Below are positions 25,301-32,305 of a stretch of DNA of 42,528 bases, piece by piece. Under the pieces are notes generated by a model that did not search any database, had not been told where the DNA came from, and saw only the letters and a list, made by a program, of their open reading frames with translations. The first letter of the stretch is position 1, and every line of letters starts with the position of its first letter. Made by a program: the position numbers and the translations under genes. The stretch is from Muribaculaceae bacterium (GTDB lineage: Bacteria > Bacteroidota > Bacteroidia > Bacteroidales > Muribaculaceae). Location: positions 1 to 42,528 of the forward strand of contig JAFLTP010000024.1 of the NCBI GenBank assembly GCA_022510405.1. The letters run 5' to 3'.

Positions 25301-26188
25301 TTTCCGTCAGTTTTATATTTCATTGCGGGAGCGGTACTGTTGATCGGATCAATTGTTGCTGTTATTTATCTATTTAAACGACATGAGGTAGATACTGGAG
25401 GCAAGGTAATTTCAGGCAATATGTTTGAATACCGTCAGTTAGACGCCTTATATTTCACCTTTAAGGATAATAGCAAAAATATTGAAAACGCAATCACTAA
25501 GTATTCTGAAGCGCAAAGAAGTTATGATAAGACAACACGTGAGGACATAACTGCTTACGGATGGCTTTGGGCAGGACCCGTTTGGGTAATATTCCTGATA
25601 TGGTTTTTTGCAACTCCTGAATTGAGTGGACATTATTCATGGGTCCATGGAAGAGTGGGTGCAGAAAAAGTTGTTCCGGGAAAATGGGTTCTTGGTACCT
25701 GGGAATTCAAAATAGGGACAGGTACAAGAATTGTATGTAATATTGATTCTGTAGAAAACGGGAAAGATATTTATGGGACAATCAAGATCGGTAGTCAGGC
25801 ACCCGTACCGGCTGTAGGTTATGTAAGAAGTAAAAAAGACACTATTCCTGAGTCATTCAGTTTCAGAGTTGAAACCGGTGCATATAATAAACAAAATCTT
25901 GATGCTGACTATAATCCCAGAAAGAAGGAATGGACAGGTCTTTATTATGACAGAAAGACTATTGGATATGAGGTTATATTCCTTAAGACCCCTATGACGA
26001 ATTCCGAACCGGTTCAAAAATCTTCAACACCACAACAACAAAAAACTACCTCTACAAAGAAAAAGGAAGCTCCTGTTGTCAATATTGAAGAACCGGAAGA
26101 GGAAATTATCATAGAAGAACCTGCCCAAGAAACTAATGAAAATGAACCATCTTCAAGCAATATTCTTGGAGAAGATACAATGAAATAA
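22373..26188 (+). CDS. Transmembrane Ser/Thr protein kinase with tandem-repeat N-terminus
   Basis: The protein has 1271 residues. Residues 20-93 are tandem 17-residue repeats centred on DVHSTGRASGR. An active kinase domain follows (about 138-400): Lys171 (FALK), HRDIKPAN at 263-270, DFG at 285-287, APE at 310-312. The middle (about 410-890) is helical and unrecognised. Four hydrophobic helices lie at about 897-1003 and a fifth at about 1062-1083, which puts the C-terminal beta-rich domain (about 1100-1210, GKWVLGTWEFKIGTGTRIVCNI) outside the cytoplasm. A Glu-rich tail ends the protein. All catalytic motifs are intact, unlike the pseudokinase at 15018. The PP2C and FHA genes downstream supply its likely antagonist and reader. 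The outside domain suggests stimulus sensing. Confidence 0.92.
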   Translation: MANEDKTIGGRRNKRENIEDVHSTGRASGRRNNEEADVHSTGRASGRGNREETDVHSTGRASGRRNNDPDDVHSTGKANGRGKTDDGHATGKAKRPNEETKENIDLKPFEQRNSVNITGNTSKVEATGKMKWPDFFILEGVKYKNEGILSDSSGEAIVFTVTRDGKKFALKLYYYDPDHRPNHKILEKIRQLGGSGLLVPIVSHGEWNNPDLPGEKNDYELMEFCEGGSLDGVILEGNEKALTEVAVKMGAAIDFLAKHGILHRDIKPANFFYKDKAKTQIVLADFGISVECPEGGFVKIDEMRSPVYAAPEFYTNVPGEPAEVGVESDYFSLGVALLCLWMGKAKLTANESKLLRAKLNETLPMPSDMSHHMVSLLKALTRLKMSDRANFEDIKRWVKGEDLDNEGQGEVNSGFQVVFNSAKNQVAHSPAELAHYLLEDKVLGKKYLYSGRVTKWLEETGRNEIAVNVEEVAEKIYPRNQEAGLMTVIYMLDPAMDYVSPNGTHMTDPAEISEYTLNHSKEMESEVWDDDSNLKIYFRALKLDKVIDQVDEYLIDDYYDTGDKRLNAYLASFYLAEQFNAFALPVETKEGYEFANDVTELLDIINKKCNGSISDFNKAMFRSPGFISWLAYKDPALAGKIRKLIGSRNEDKDSIYYHSDSPYRILYELDPNVDLNFDTDVNSKNRIYSIQQVGEHLSSILMSSQLGKTDVSFFFPLFNNMYNTYFGDYLRARGEAYFNFLKWNTYCMGVDDEENQQKAGPYDMVIAAYKSVAGFLGIAPSYSIDGKIIDSPDQLKNIPKDSIAKALGGEIRMLPSSEEGKPVPWLDAWLTVFYQENPKLDLSKKFTYEKETAKYIEFISSLDPKNYYAQRYNRAIKQIDTASKKLEKSDKRIKRMRMFFLLFAGVPALLTFGLSWFFAIPDVNPISGNFFATWFICFVAVAICAGLMFESFFGSLLPGVIGGLILAGIAWCAFAWFPSVLYFIAGAVLLIGSIVAVIYLFKRHEVDTGGKVISGNMFEYRQLDALYFTFKDNSKNIENAITKYSEAQRSYDKTTREDITAYGWLWAGPVWVIFLIWFFATPELSGHYSWVHGRVGAEKVVPGKWVLGTWEFKIGTGTRIVCNIDSVENGKDIYGTIKIGSQAPVPAVGYVRSKKDTIPESFSFRVETGAYNKQNLDADYNPRKKEWTGLYYDRKTIGYEVIFLKTPMTNSEPVQKSSTPQQQKTTSTKKKEAPVVNIEEPEEEIIIEEPAQETNENEPSSSNILGEDTMK
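22430..22651 (+). repeat. In-frame tandem repeat encoding Ser-Thr-Gly-Arg/Lys units
   Basis: Three 51-base units, one 45-base unit and a partial unit encode D-V-H-S-T-G-R-A-S-G-R followed by a variable acidic spacer. Codons differ between units (for example the Thr codon is ACC or ACA) while the peptide is held, which suggests selection on the protein and not a recent DNA duplication. Confidence 0.85.
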
Positions 26189-26205
26189 TCAAAAACTTAA
26201 TAGAA

Positions 26206-27135
26206 ATGAAAAAATATTTTGTGTTTTTAATCTTAATTTTAACCGGCATATCATATTCTTATGCTGAGAACCAAAAATATGTAATTGCCGACAAATCAGG
26301 GAAGACAAGGTTAGTCCCTGTAGCACCCGAGGGAGATAAATGGAGATGGAACGGGAATGATATATATGTAGAAAATGGTGCCGAAGTAGAGGGATTCCAA
26401 GTTAAAAAGGACCGATCCTTGAATTACTCAGGTTCCCCTTATGTTTACAGAGAATGTACCATTGTAAAGTATGAAGGCAATTATTATGTGGTTCCTTTCC
26501 CTGAAAAAAGTCTTAAGGCTGTTAAAGATACAGGAGAATTAACATCTGATTCCGGATTAGGTATAAGAAATTATCTTAGCAACACCCGTTTAGGAGATTT
26601 CTACAGGACCCCGTTGCCAGGTTTGCTGGCTTTGTTATGTGCCTTCATATCAGGTATCATTATTTTCTATTTTATATTTACCGGAAAGGAGAATCAAATA
26701 ATAAGTTGGTTGTTCGCAATACCTCTTTGTTTCATTTCCCTCCTTGAAATTGGGGCAGCATTTTCAGTAGGCACAGATGCCGCCTGGTGGGTGAATCCTG
26801 AAGATGTCGGGTACTGGATTTCTACACCCCTTCTTATCCCGTATGCCATAGTTGCCGCTTTAATGGTTTTCTCATATAAGTTATATGGAGTAATGGGACA
26901 TGTAGATGGTCCTGGAAATCTTGTGATATCCATCTTGTTGTTTATTGGAATCGGTCTTACTGTAATTTCAGCAATCTTTGTCGTTATTAACTTCCTGTTT
27001 GCAGCTTGTCTCTTAATTTTTGCAGGATGGCTTTTCAAAGGTGTGGACGTTAAGAATTCTGACGGAAGTTCAACAAACTTTGGGCCATTAGGGAATTATA
27101 GAACTGACCGACATGGAAACTCAACACATATCTAA
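26206..27135 (+). CDS. Polytopic membrane protein, architectural twin of the 20177 gene
   Basis: The 309 residues have a signal peptide (MKKYF...YSYA, cleavage near 20), an extracytoplasmic domain of about 115 residues with repeated short strands (KYVIADKSGKTRLVPVAPEGDKWRWNG; ECTIVKYEGNYYVVPFPEKSLKAV), four or five membrane helices (about 145-285) and a hydrophilic C-terminus ending GNYRTDRHGNSTHI. The opening, topology and GN-containing tail resemble the 414-residue protein at 20177, so the two are probably diverged paralogues. It lies 17 bases after the kinase and five before the AAA+ gene. Function is unknown; a membrane partner of the kinase is inferred. Confidence 0.75.
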   Translation: MKKYFVFLILILTGISYSYAENQKYVIADKSGKTRLVPVAPEGDKWRWNGNDIYVENGAEVEGFQVKKDRSLNYSGSPYVYRECTIVKYEGNYYVVPFPEKSLKAVKDTGELTSDSGLGIRNYLSNTRLGDFYRTPLPGLLALLCAFISGIIIFYFIFTGKENQIISWLFAIPLCFISLLEIGAAFSVGTDAAWWVNPEDVGYWISTPLLIPYAIVAALMVFSYKLYGVMGHVDGPGNLVISILLFIGIGLTVISAIFVVINFLFAACLLIFAGWLFKGVDVKNSDGSSTNFGPLGNYRTDRHGNSTHI

Positions 27136-27140
27136 GAGCC

Positions 27141-29693
27141 ATGAAAAAGTGTGATAAATGCAATAAGGATAACCGCGAGGAAGCCATATATTGCCGATTC
27201 TGCGGTGAGAAACTTCCGGTGGTAGAAGAAATAACTGTTGGCAAAGGTGGCAGAAGGAAAATAAAACGAGTTAAAAAGGATGAGCTCGATGAAATAATAG
27301 GCCTTGACCAAAAGAAAGATCAGATCAGAGAGTTTGTGACAACTATTCTTGCCTTAATGAAACAACGAGGCAAGTCGGTTTTGAACACATTAAATTCCAA
27401 TATCCTTATAACAGGTCCTACAGGAAGTGGAAAATCACATTTCAGGGATGCTATAGAGGATTATTTTCTTACTAAGGGCATCGTGAAATTGGAGGAGATG
27501 GACTTTTATACCTCATTATCCATTGACCAACTTAATCTTGCAGAAAAGCCATTGCAAATGTTAAGTCTGGATGATGCAGATAAATTGCTACCCTCCGATG
27601 GTTCAGATGATTTGGTCGGGACACCACTGCATTATGTATTCTCTAATATGAGAAACAAATTGGTGAATACCGACGATAAAATGATTGTGCTTATGACCGG
27701 AGGTCCTGAATTGGCATCTTTCGTGGAAAGAAATCCTGAAATAAAGAATCTTTTTGCAAAACATATAAAACTTGAGGAATTGACAGCATTAGAAGTGGCT
27801 GATATTACAGAAGCAATGCTACTCGAGCATTTTAAACTTTCCCTCACTCAAGAAGCCTACGACAAACTTGTGAGAGTTATAAGTTATGAACGCAGGAACT
27901 CTGAAAAGTTCGCAAACTCTCACCTGGCGGCGTCGAAAGCCAACGATATAGTGATGAAGGCCACGATGCGTAGTAAGGGAAAGACCCCGAAAGAGGCTTT
28001 GCCTGAAGATATAGAAGGCAAGGAATATATGCCAAAGACTTTGGAGGAAGTTTTGGGTGAATTCGACAAATTTGTAGGAGTAGATGAAATCAAGAAGACT
28101 ATGACCGGAATTGTGGATTCCATCAAGTCTTTCCAAAAACTTCACCCTGACGAGACATACGAATTAAAAGACCATTACCTTTTCTTGGGCAACCCCGGTA
28201 CGGGTAAGACCACCATGGCAAGGGTGTTTGCTGACGCACTCAACGCTATGGGAATCCTTGCCTCCGGGCAGTTGATAGAAGTGGCACCCAAAGATTTACG
28301 TGGACAGTATGTAGGCCATACCGGTCCGATGGTAGATGCCGCTTTCGACAAGGCGATGGGTGGTATTCTCTTTATTGACGAGGCATACAACATGTGGAAT
28401 GGCTCTGACGACCAGTTCGGAAATGAGGCTGTCACTGTGATGCTCAAGAATATGGAAGACCGCAAAGGAAAACTTGTGGTGATTCTTGCCGGTTATCCCA
28501 GAGAGATGGATTATTTTATTGAGAATGCCAACCCGGGTTTGTCATCAAGATTCAACGAGACTATTGATTTTAGAGATTATAAGGGTCCGGAACTTACCGA
28601 AATCGCACGGCGAATGATAAAATCCCAAGGTTATACCCTTGATGAAAAAGCCGACAAGATGATTGACAAATTCTTCGAAAAGATGTATGTAAGCCGTAAG
28701 AAGGATTTCGGTAACGCAAGAGATGTAAGAAACGTGGTTGATAAGGCTATAAAGGCACAGAACTCCAGAGTGCAGAAAGCCATAAAGGAAGGTGGTTTTG
28801 ACAAGACTCAGGAATTTGTAATTACAATGGCCGACATCAACGGAAATGAAAAGCAAGCGAAGACTGTTGACGAAGTAATTGCTTCAATGGACGACCTAAT
28901 CGGAATGACTGACATTAAAGAAGAGATAAGGAAACTCGCAAATGTAGCCATGGTCAACAGAATGAGGATGGAACGTGGTATTGGAGCTGCCGCTCTGCAG
29001 CCGGTGAACATTATCCTCACCGGTAATCCCGGAACGGGAAAGACCACCATTGCCAAAAGACTCGGAGAAGTGCTACATGCAGCCGGTGTATTACCTACTG
29101 ACAAAGTTATAGAACGTGAAGCAAAAACTATTCTTTCAAGCTATGTAAATGCCTCGGGTCAAAATATGGACAAAGCCGTTGATGAGGCTATGGGAGGAGT
29201 GCTATTCATCGATGAGGCATATAATCTTCTCCCACAACCGGGCAGTATGAACAATACCGGTAATGAAGCCCTGGATGCATTGATGACCCGAATGGAGAAT
29301 GACAAGGGTAAGTTTGTAGTTGTAATCGCAGGATATAAGGACAGAATGGAAGAACTCGTAAGACGAGGCAATCCCGGTCTTATGAGCCGTTTCAACAAGA
29401 ATTTCCATATCGATGATTACGATGCAGATTCCTTGTTCAAAATCTTCATGATGAATGCCAAAAAGAGGAAATTCAATCTGACACCACAAGCCGAACAGGC
29501 CGTAAAAGATCATATTGAGGATATGGTGACCAACAAACGTCAGCATTTCGGAAATGCGCGTGAGGTGGTCAACCTTCTCAATGAAGTGGTGGAATTGCAA
29601 GGCAACAGGATAGCGTCCGATCCTTCAGTGATTGATTCTGATCCCGAAGCGCTTACCACCATAGAGGAAGCAGATATACCTAAGTTTGATTAA
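27141..29693 (+). CDS. Zinc-ribbon triple-AAA+ ATPase, CbbX/SpoVK-like
   Basis: The 850 residues start with a zinc ribbon (C4, C7, C18, C21) and then carry three AAA+ modules. Module 1 (about 50-280) has Walker A GPTGSGKS at 92-99 but a degenerate Walker B (LSLDDAD, Asp144-145). Module 2 (about 300-550) has GNPGTGKT at 350-357, FIDEA at 411-415, the arginine-finger region NPGLSSRF (Arg470) and GNARDVRN near 524. Module 3 (about 575-840) repeats GNPGTGKT (628-635), FIDEA (689-693), NPGLMSRF (Arg750) and FGNAREVVN. Modules 2 and 3 belong to the CbbX/CfxQ/SpoVK clade, which also includes EccA of type VII secretion. It probably remodels a protein complex, perhaps directed by phosphorylation. It begins five bases after the membrane-protein stop. 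Confidence 0.9.
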   Translation: MKKCDKCNKDNREEAIYCRFCGEKLPVVEEITVGKGGRRKIKRVKKDELDEIIGLDQKKDQIREFVTTILALMKQRGKSVLNTLNSNILITGPTGSGKSHFRDAIEDYFLTKGIVKLEEMDFYTSLSIDQLNLAEKPLQMLSLDDADKLLPSDGSDDLVGTPLHYVFSNMRNKLVNTDDKMIVLMTGGPELASFVERNPEIKNLFAKHIKLEELTALEVADITEAMLLEHFKLSLTQEAYDKLVRVISYERRNSEKFANSHLAASKANDIVMKATMRSKGKTPKEALPEDIEGKEYMPKTLEEVLGEFDKFVGVDEIKKTMTGIVDSIKSFQKLHPDETYELKDHYLFLGNPGTGKTTMARVFADALNAMGILASGQLIEVAPKDLRGQYVGHTGPMVDAAFDKAMGGILFIDEAYNMWNGSDDQFGNEAVTVMLKNMEDRKGKLVVILAGYPREMDYFIENANPGLSSRFNETIDFRDYKGPELTEIARRMIKSQGYTLDEKADKMIDKFFEKMYVSRKKDFGNARDVRNVVDKAIKAQNSRVQKAIKEGGFDKTQEFVITMADINGNEKQAKTVDEVIASMDDLIGMTDIKEEIRKLANVAMVNRMRMERGIGAAALQPVNIILTGNPGTGKTTIAKRLGEVLHAAGVLPTDKVIEREAKTILSSYVNASGQNMDKAVDEAMGGVLFIDEAYNLLPQPGSMNNTGNEALDALMTRMENDKGKFVVVIAGYKDRMEELVRRGNPGLMSRFNKNFHIDDYDADSLFKIFMMNAKKRKFNLTPQAEQAVKDHIEDMVTNKRQHFGNAREVVNLLNEVVELQGNRIASDPSVIDSDPEALTTIEEADIPKFD

Positions 29694-29711
29694 GAGAGCA
29701 CAAGAATAATT

Positions 29712-30263
29712 ATGAAAGAGATAGAATGTCCGTCGTGCGGAGAAATGATACCTGATGACAGCAAATACTGCGACCAATGTGGCGCGGAATTGCTTGAGTG
29801 CGTGAATTGCGGTGCACTTGGCACTGATGATTTCTGTGCCGAGTGTGGAAAACCTATGGTATCAAAAGGAAAAGCCGAAAATAAACCTGATGCAACTGTC
29901 AAACCACCTAAGGAAGAGGATGTTCTTATAAATATTGTAAATACCACAATAGGAGGTAGAAATGCCACAAAGAACTTGATTTTGAAAGCAAGGAAAGGGA
30001 ACTTTATACTTCGACCTGAGAATGAAGCCATAATCGGTAGGAAAGATAGCCCTTACGAACAATTGCTTATGGATTTAAACCTTATTTCACGAAGGCATGG
30101 AAAGTTTGTGAAACAAGGGAGGGATTGGTATATAGTTGATTTCGGGAGTACAAACGGCACCCTTGTCAACGATGTTGAACTGCAACCTAATGTGCCAATG
30201 AAATTCAAGGCAGGAGATGTGGTGGATATTGGCACATATATCTTTGATGTTATAGAAAGATGA
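29712..30263 (+). CDS. Zinc-ribbon FHA-domain protein
   Basis: The 183 residues contain two zinc ribbons (C6/C9 with C20/C23; C30/C33 with C42/C45), a Lys/Pro linker (about 50-70) and a C-terminal FHA domain (about 88-182). The phosphothreonine-binding residues are all present: GR at 109-110, SRRH at 126-129, and STNGT at 146-150. FHA domains read phosphothreonine, so this is the likely reader of the cluster kinase. The stop codon overlaps the PP2C start by four bases (ATGA), meaning reader and eraser are translationally coupled. The ribbons resemble those of the AAA+ and 302-residue proteins and may mediate assembly. Confidence 0.92.
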   Translation: MKEIECPSCGEMIPDDSKYCDQCGAELLECVNCGALGTDDFCAECGKPMVSKGKAENKPDATVKPPKEEDVLINIVNTTIGGRNATKNLILKARKGNFILRPENEAIIGRKDSPYEQLLMDLNLISRRHGKFVKQGRDWYIVDFGSTNGTLVNDVELQPNVPMKFKAGDVVDIGTYIFDVIER

Positions 30264-31024
30264 CAGATAATTCCATCGGGAAAATATCATATTACGCTGT
30301 AAGCGATGTAGGTTGTGTCAGAACCAATAATGAAGACATGGCCTATGTGGCCGGTAAACTCATAAGGGATGGGGAAACAAAAGGGGAAGTTGTCCTTTCG
30401 GAAGAGAACCCCGTGATTGCATTCGCTGTTGCCGACGGTATGGGCGGTTATGAAGGCGGAGAGGTTGCTTCTGAGATTGTGTGCCGTTCTTTTAGCAGCT
30501 TTATCAAAAAAGGATTACCGAAAGAAGACAGTGAAACAATAGAGGCCATAAAGCAATGGGCTGTCAATGCCAATAATCTGGTTTTGGAAACCGGAAAGCT
30601 TCGCCCTGAATTGAGTGAAATGGGCACTACCCTTGTGGGTATGATTATTGATAAAAACAGTCTTTTTATTATCAATATCGGCGACAGCCGTTGCTACAGA
30701 TTGAGAAACGGAATCCTGAAACAACTTTCCACCGACCACTCGGAACGGGAACGCACCGGTAACCCGAATACCCCGAGCAATCTTATTTATAATTTCCTGG
30801 GAAATTACCCTAAAGATTTCTTTTCTGATATTTCTATCTATGAACCTATCTCCGGAGACAGCTATCTCTTTTGTTCGGATGGATTGAGCGATCTGGTGAG
30901 TGACGAAATGATAGAAGAGAATTTTTTCAATCCTCAAAAATTGATAGAGCTTGCCAAGGAAGAGGGAGGCAGGGACAACATAACCCTTATAACAATTCAA
31001 ATAGATGAGCCCCTTGAAACATGA
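30260..31024 (+). CDS. PP2C-family Ser/Thr phosphatase
   Basis: The 254 residues are a minimal PP2C domain with every metal-binding motif: RTNNED (21-26), ADGMGG (58-63), MGTTLVGMII, GDSRCYR (141-147), CSDGLSD (205-211) and GGRDN (236-240). It removes phosphate from Ser/Thr with two Mg2+/Mn2+ ions and is probably the antagonist of the kinase at 22373. It overlaps the FHA gene by four bases and the next small gene by 20 bases, the tightest part of the cluster. There is no membrane segment. Confidence 0.94.
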   Translation: MTDNSIGKISYYAVSDVGCVRTNNEDMAYVAGKLIRDGETKGEVVLSEENPVIAFAVADGMGGYEGGEVASEIVCRSFSSFIKKGLPKEDSETIEAIKQWAVNANNLVLETGKLRPELSEMGTTLVGMIIDKNSLFIINIGDSRCYRLRNGILKQLSTDHSERERTGNPNTPSNLIYNFLGNYPKDFFSDISIYEPISGDSYLFCSDGLSDLVSDEMIEENFFNPQKLIELAKEEGGRDNITLITIQIDEPLET

Positions 31025-31223
31025 CCCGATAGAAGATACCGCTGAATTCAAGGCAGTGATTAAGGACGTGGAAAAAGAGTTGGGCGAATTATTAAAAGAT
31101 AAGCCGAGAGGTATGGGATTTTGCCATATGTATTGGTATGAAAAAAAACGGATCCTTAAAGAAAAATACGGGATTAACTGGAAGTCTCCTGCTCTGATGA
31201 ATCCACGGGTAAGGTTTGATTGA
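31005..31223 (+). CDS. 72-residue protein overlapping the phosphatase gene
   Basis: The frame starts at ATG 31005, 20 bases inside the 3' end of the PP2C gene. It has a charged helical N-terminal half (about residues 8-32, EDTAEFKAVIKDVEKELGELLKD) and a distinctive C-terminal half (GMGFCHMYWYEKKRILKEKYGINWKSPALMNPRVRFD). The aromatic, Cys/His-containing second half looks like a conserved small domain, not random translation, and I seem to recall similar endings in Bacteroidetes hypotheticals. No function is known. A later start within the frame is unlikely because the conserved-looking part would be left almost alone. Confidence 0.65.
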   Translation: MSPLKHDPIEDTAEFKAVIKDVEKELGELLKDKPRGMGFCHMYWYEKKRILKEKYGINWKSPALMNPRVRFD

Positions 31224-31269
31224 ATCAAATTGCCATTCGACTTAACAACAGAATTATACGAAATTAGAA

Positions 31270-32160
31270 ATGAGATTGTCTGACGAATTTTATGATATTC
31301 TGGCTCTCGAGGATGAAGACCCGGAAGCATATGATAAGGCTGCCGAATTAGTGTTGAAATCTCCGTTCTCAAAAGAAAGGACCGGCTTGTTGGCCATGAT
31401 GTATTATGACGGCATAGGAGTGGAACAGGATTTGGAAAAAGCTTTTGAATATGCCGAAATGGCAGCGGAAGATAATGATGGAACTGCCCTATATATTTTA
31501 GGACATATGTGTGAAAATGCCGAAACACCTGACCAGGAACATGGAGGTCCGAGGCAGAAATACGATCACTATGATGCCGAAAGTTTTATGGAAAGGTGTA
31601 GCCGGACCGACAGCCATTGGGCTCAGGCTGCCCATCTTTGGTTAGGCGATTATTATATGGATATGGCCAAGGGAGGTGATCCGGAGGTGGCTGTGGAACA
31701 TTACGAAGCCATAGGGGAAAATGTACCGGAAGCAGCTGAAAAATTAAGCGATTATTACTATAACCAATGGTTTGTGGACATGGTAATTCCCGAAGAATAC
31801 CGAACAAAGGATCTTGCAGACAAAATATTCCATTGGACCCAAGTGGCGGCAAACTTCAATCCCCACGACTATTCCTATCGTATGGGTTGTGTTTATGCGG
31901 AAGGAATTGGTTGTGACGCCGAAAAGGGATTCCGTCTTGCACGCAAATATTGGGAGGATGCTTACGGGTTCGGAGATTGGAGGGCTGCAGAATCAATAGC
32001 CGATCTATATGAAGACCGGCTGGAAAATCTACCACCTGACACTCCTGAGGCCAGAAAGGAGAATATAATCAAACATATAAAATCTTGGCGGGAACTTGCC
32101 CAACGCGAACGTGAGAGACAGTGGGCCCAAGAACCGGACCCTTCAATTGAAGAGGATTGA
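31270..32160 (+). CDS. Sel1-like repeat protein
   Basis: The 296 residues are all helical. Sel1/TPR-like units are clear at about 36-80 (LLAMMYYDGIGVEQDLEKAFEYAEMAAEDNDGTALYILGHM) and 203-245 (YRMGCVYAEGIGCDAEKGFRLARKYWEDAYGFGDWRAAESIADLYED), with weaker ones between. No signal peptide or membrane helix is seen, so it is cytoplasmic. It is the last gene of the co-directional run, 46 bases after the 72-residue gene. Sel1 proteins scaffold signalling complexes, which would fit here. A hairpin follows at 32197-32221. Confidence 0.8.
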   Translation: MRLSDEFYDILALEDEDPEAYDKAAELVLKSPFSKERTGLLAMMYYDGIGVEQDLEKAFEYAEMAAEDNDGTALYILGHMCENAETPDQEHGGPRQKYDHYDAESFMERCSRTDSHWAQAAHLWLGDYYMDMAKGGDPEVAVEHYEAIGENVPEAAEKLSDYYYNQWFVDMVIPEEYRTKDLADKIFHWTQVAANFNPHDYSYRMGCVYAEGIGCDAEKGFRLARKYWEDAYGFGDWRAAESIADLYEDRLENLPPDTPEARKENIIKHIKSWRELAQRERERQWAQEPDPSIEED

Positions 32161-32196
32161 GGACTTCCCGGGAGTCTTGTAATACGGAAGTACTTA

Positions 32197-32221
32197 GCCT
32201 TTAATTTTTTACGATTAAGGC
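32197..32221 (+). terminator. Weak hairpin after the cluster
   Basis: GCCTTTAAT and ATTAAGGC pair with one bulged T around an eight-base loop. It is not followed by a T-run, so termination is uncertain. A zero-loop dyad (GACTTCCCGGGAGTC, 32162-32176) lies just upstream. Confidence 0.35.
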
Positions 32222-32269
32222 CGGACAAAGAAGAAAAAGGGGAATTGGTAAGTTCTCATCTTTATACAG

Positions 32270-32301
32270 TTTGGGGTGGTTTCATTTTTTTTTTATATTT
32301 G
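32270..32301 (+). promoter_or_regulatory. Promoter TTTG-N20-TATATTTG abutting the start codon
   Basis: TTTG at 32270-32273 and TATATTTG at 32294-32301 form a full promoter, and the ATG at 32306 follows four bases later. The mRNA should be leaderless. From the third -7 T onward the junction is identical to that at 647 (TTTGCAATATGG). Confidence 0.75.
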
Positions 32302-32305
32302 CAAT

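Noticed and set aside
27141..29693. Calling the AAA+ protein a Rubisco activase (CbbX)
   Set aside because: There are no Rubisco genes, three modules instead of one, and a zinc ribbon; only the ATPase clade is shared.
30515..31528. Minus-strand open frame of 337 codons opposite the phosphatase region
   Set aside because: It crosses three real plus-strand genes, has no domain pattern, and its composition (many Ser, Phe, His, Arg) is that of a reverse-frame shadow.
19976..32160. Assignment of the cluster as a type VI or type VII secretion system
   Set aside because: No sheath, baseplate, Hcp/VgrG, EccC-like or WXG100 genes are visible; only the regulatory kind of genes and a CbbX-type ATPase are shared.
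32276..32305. Ten-residue N-terminal extension of the VanZ-like protein
   Set aside because: The promoter at 32270-32301 covers it.
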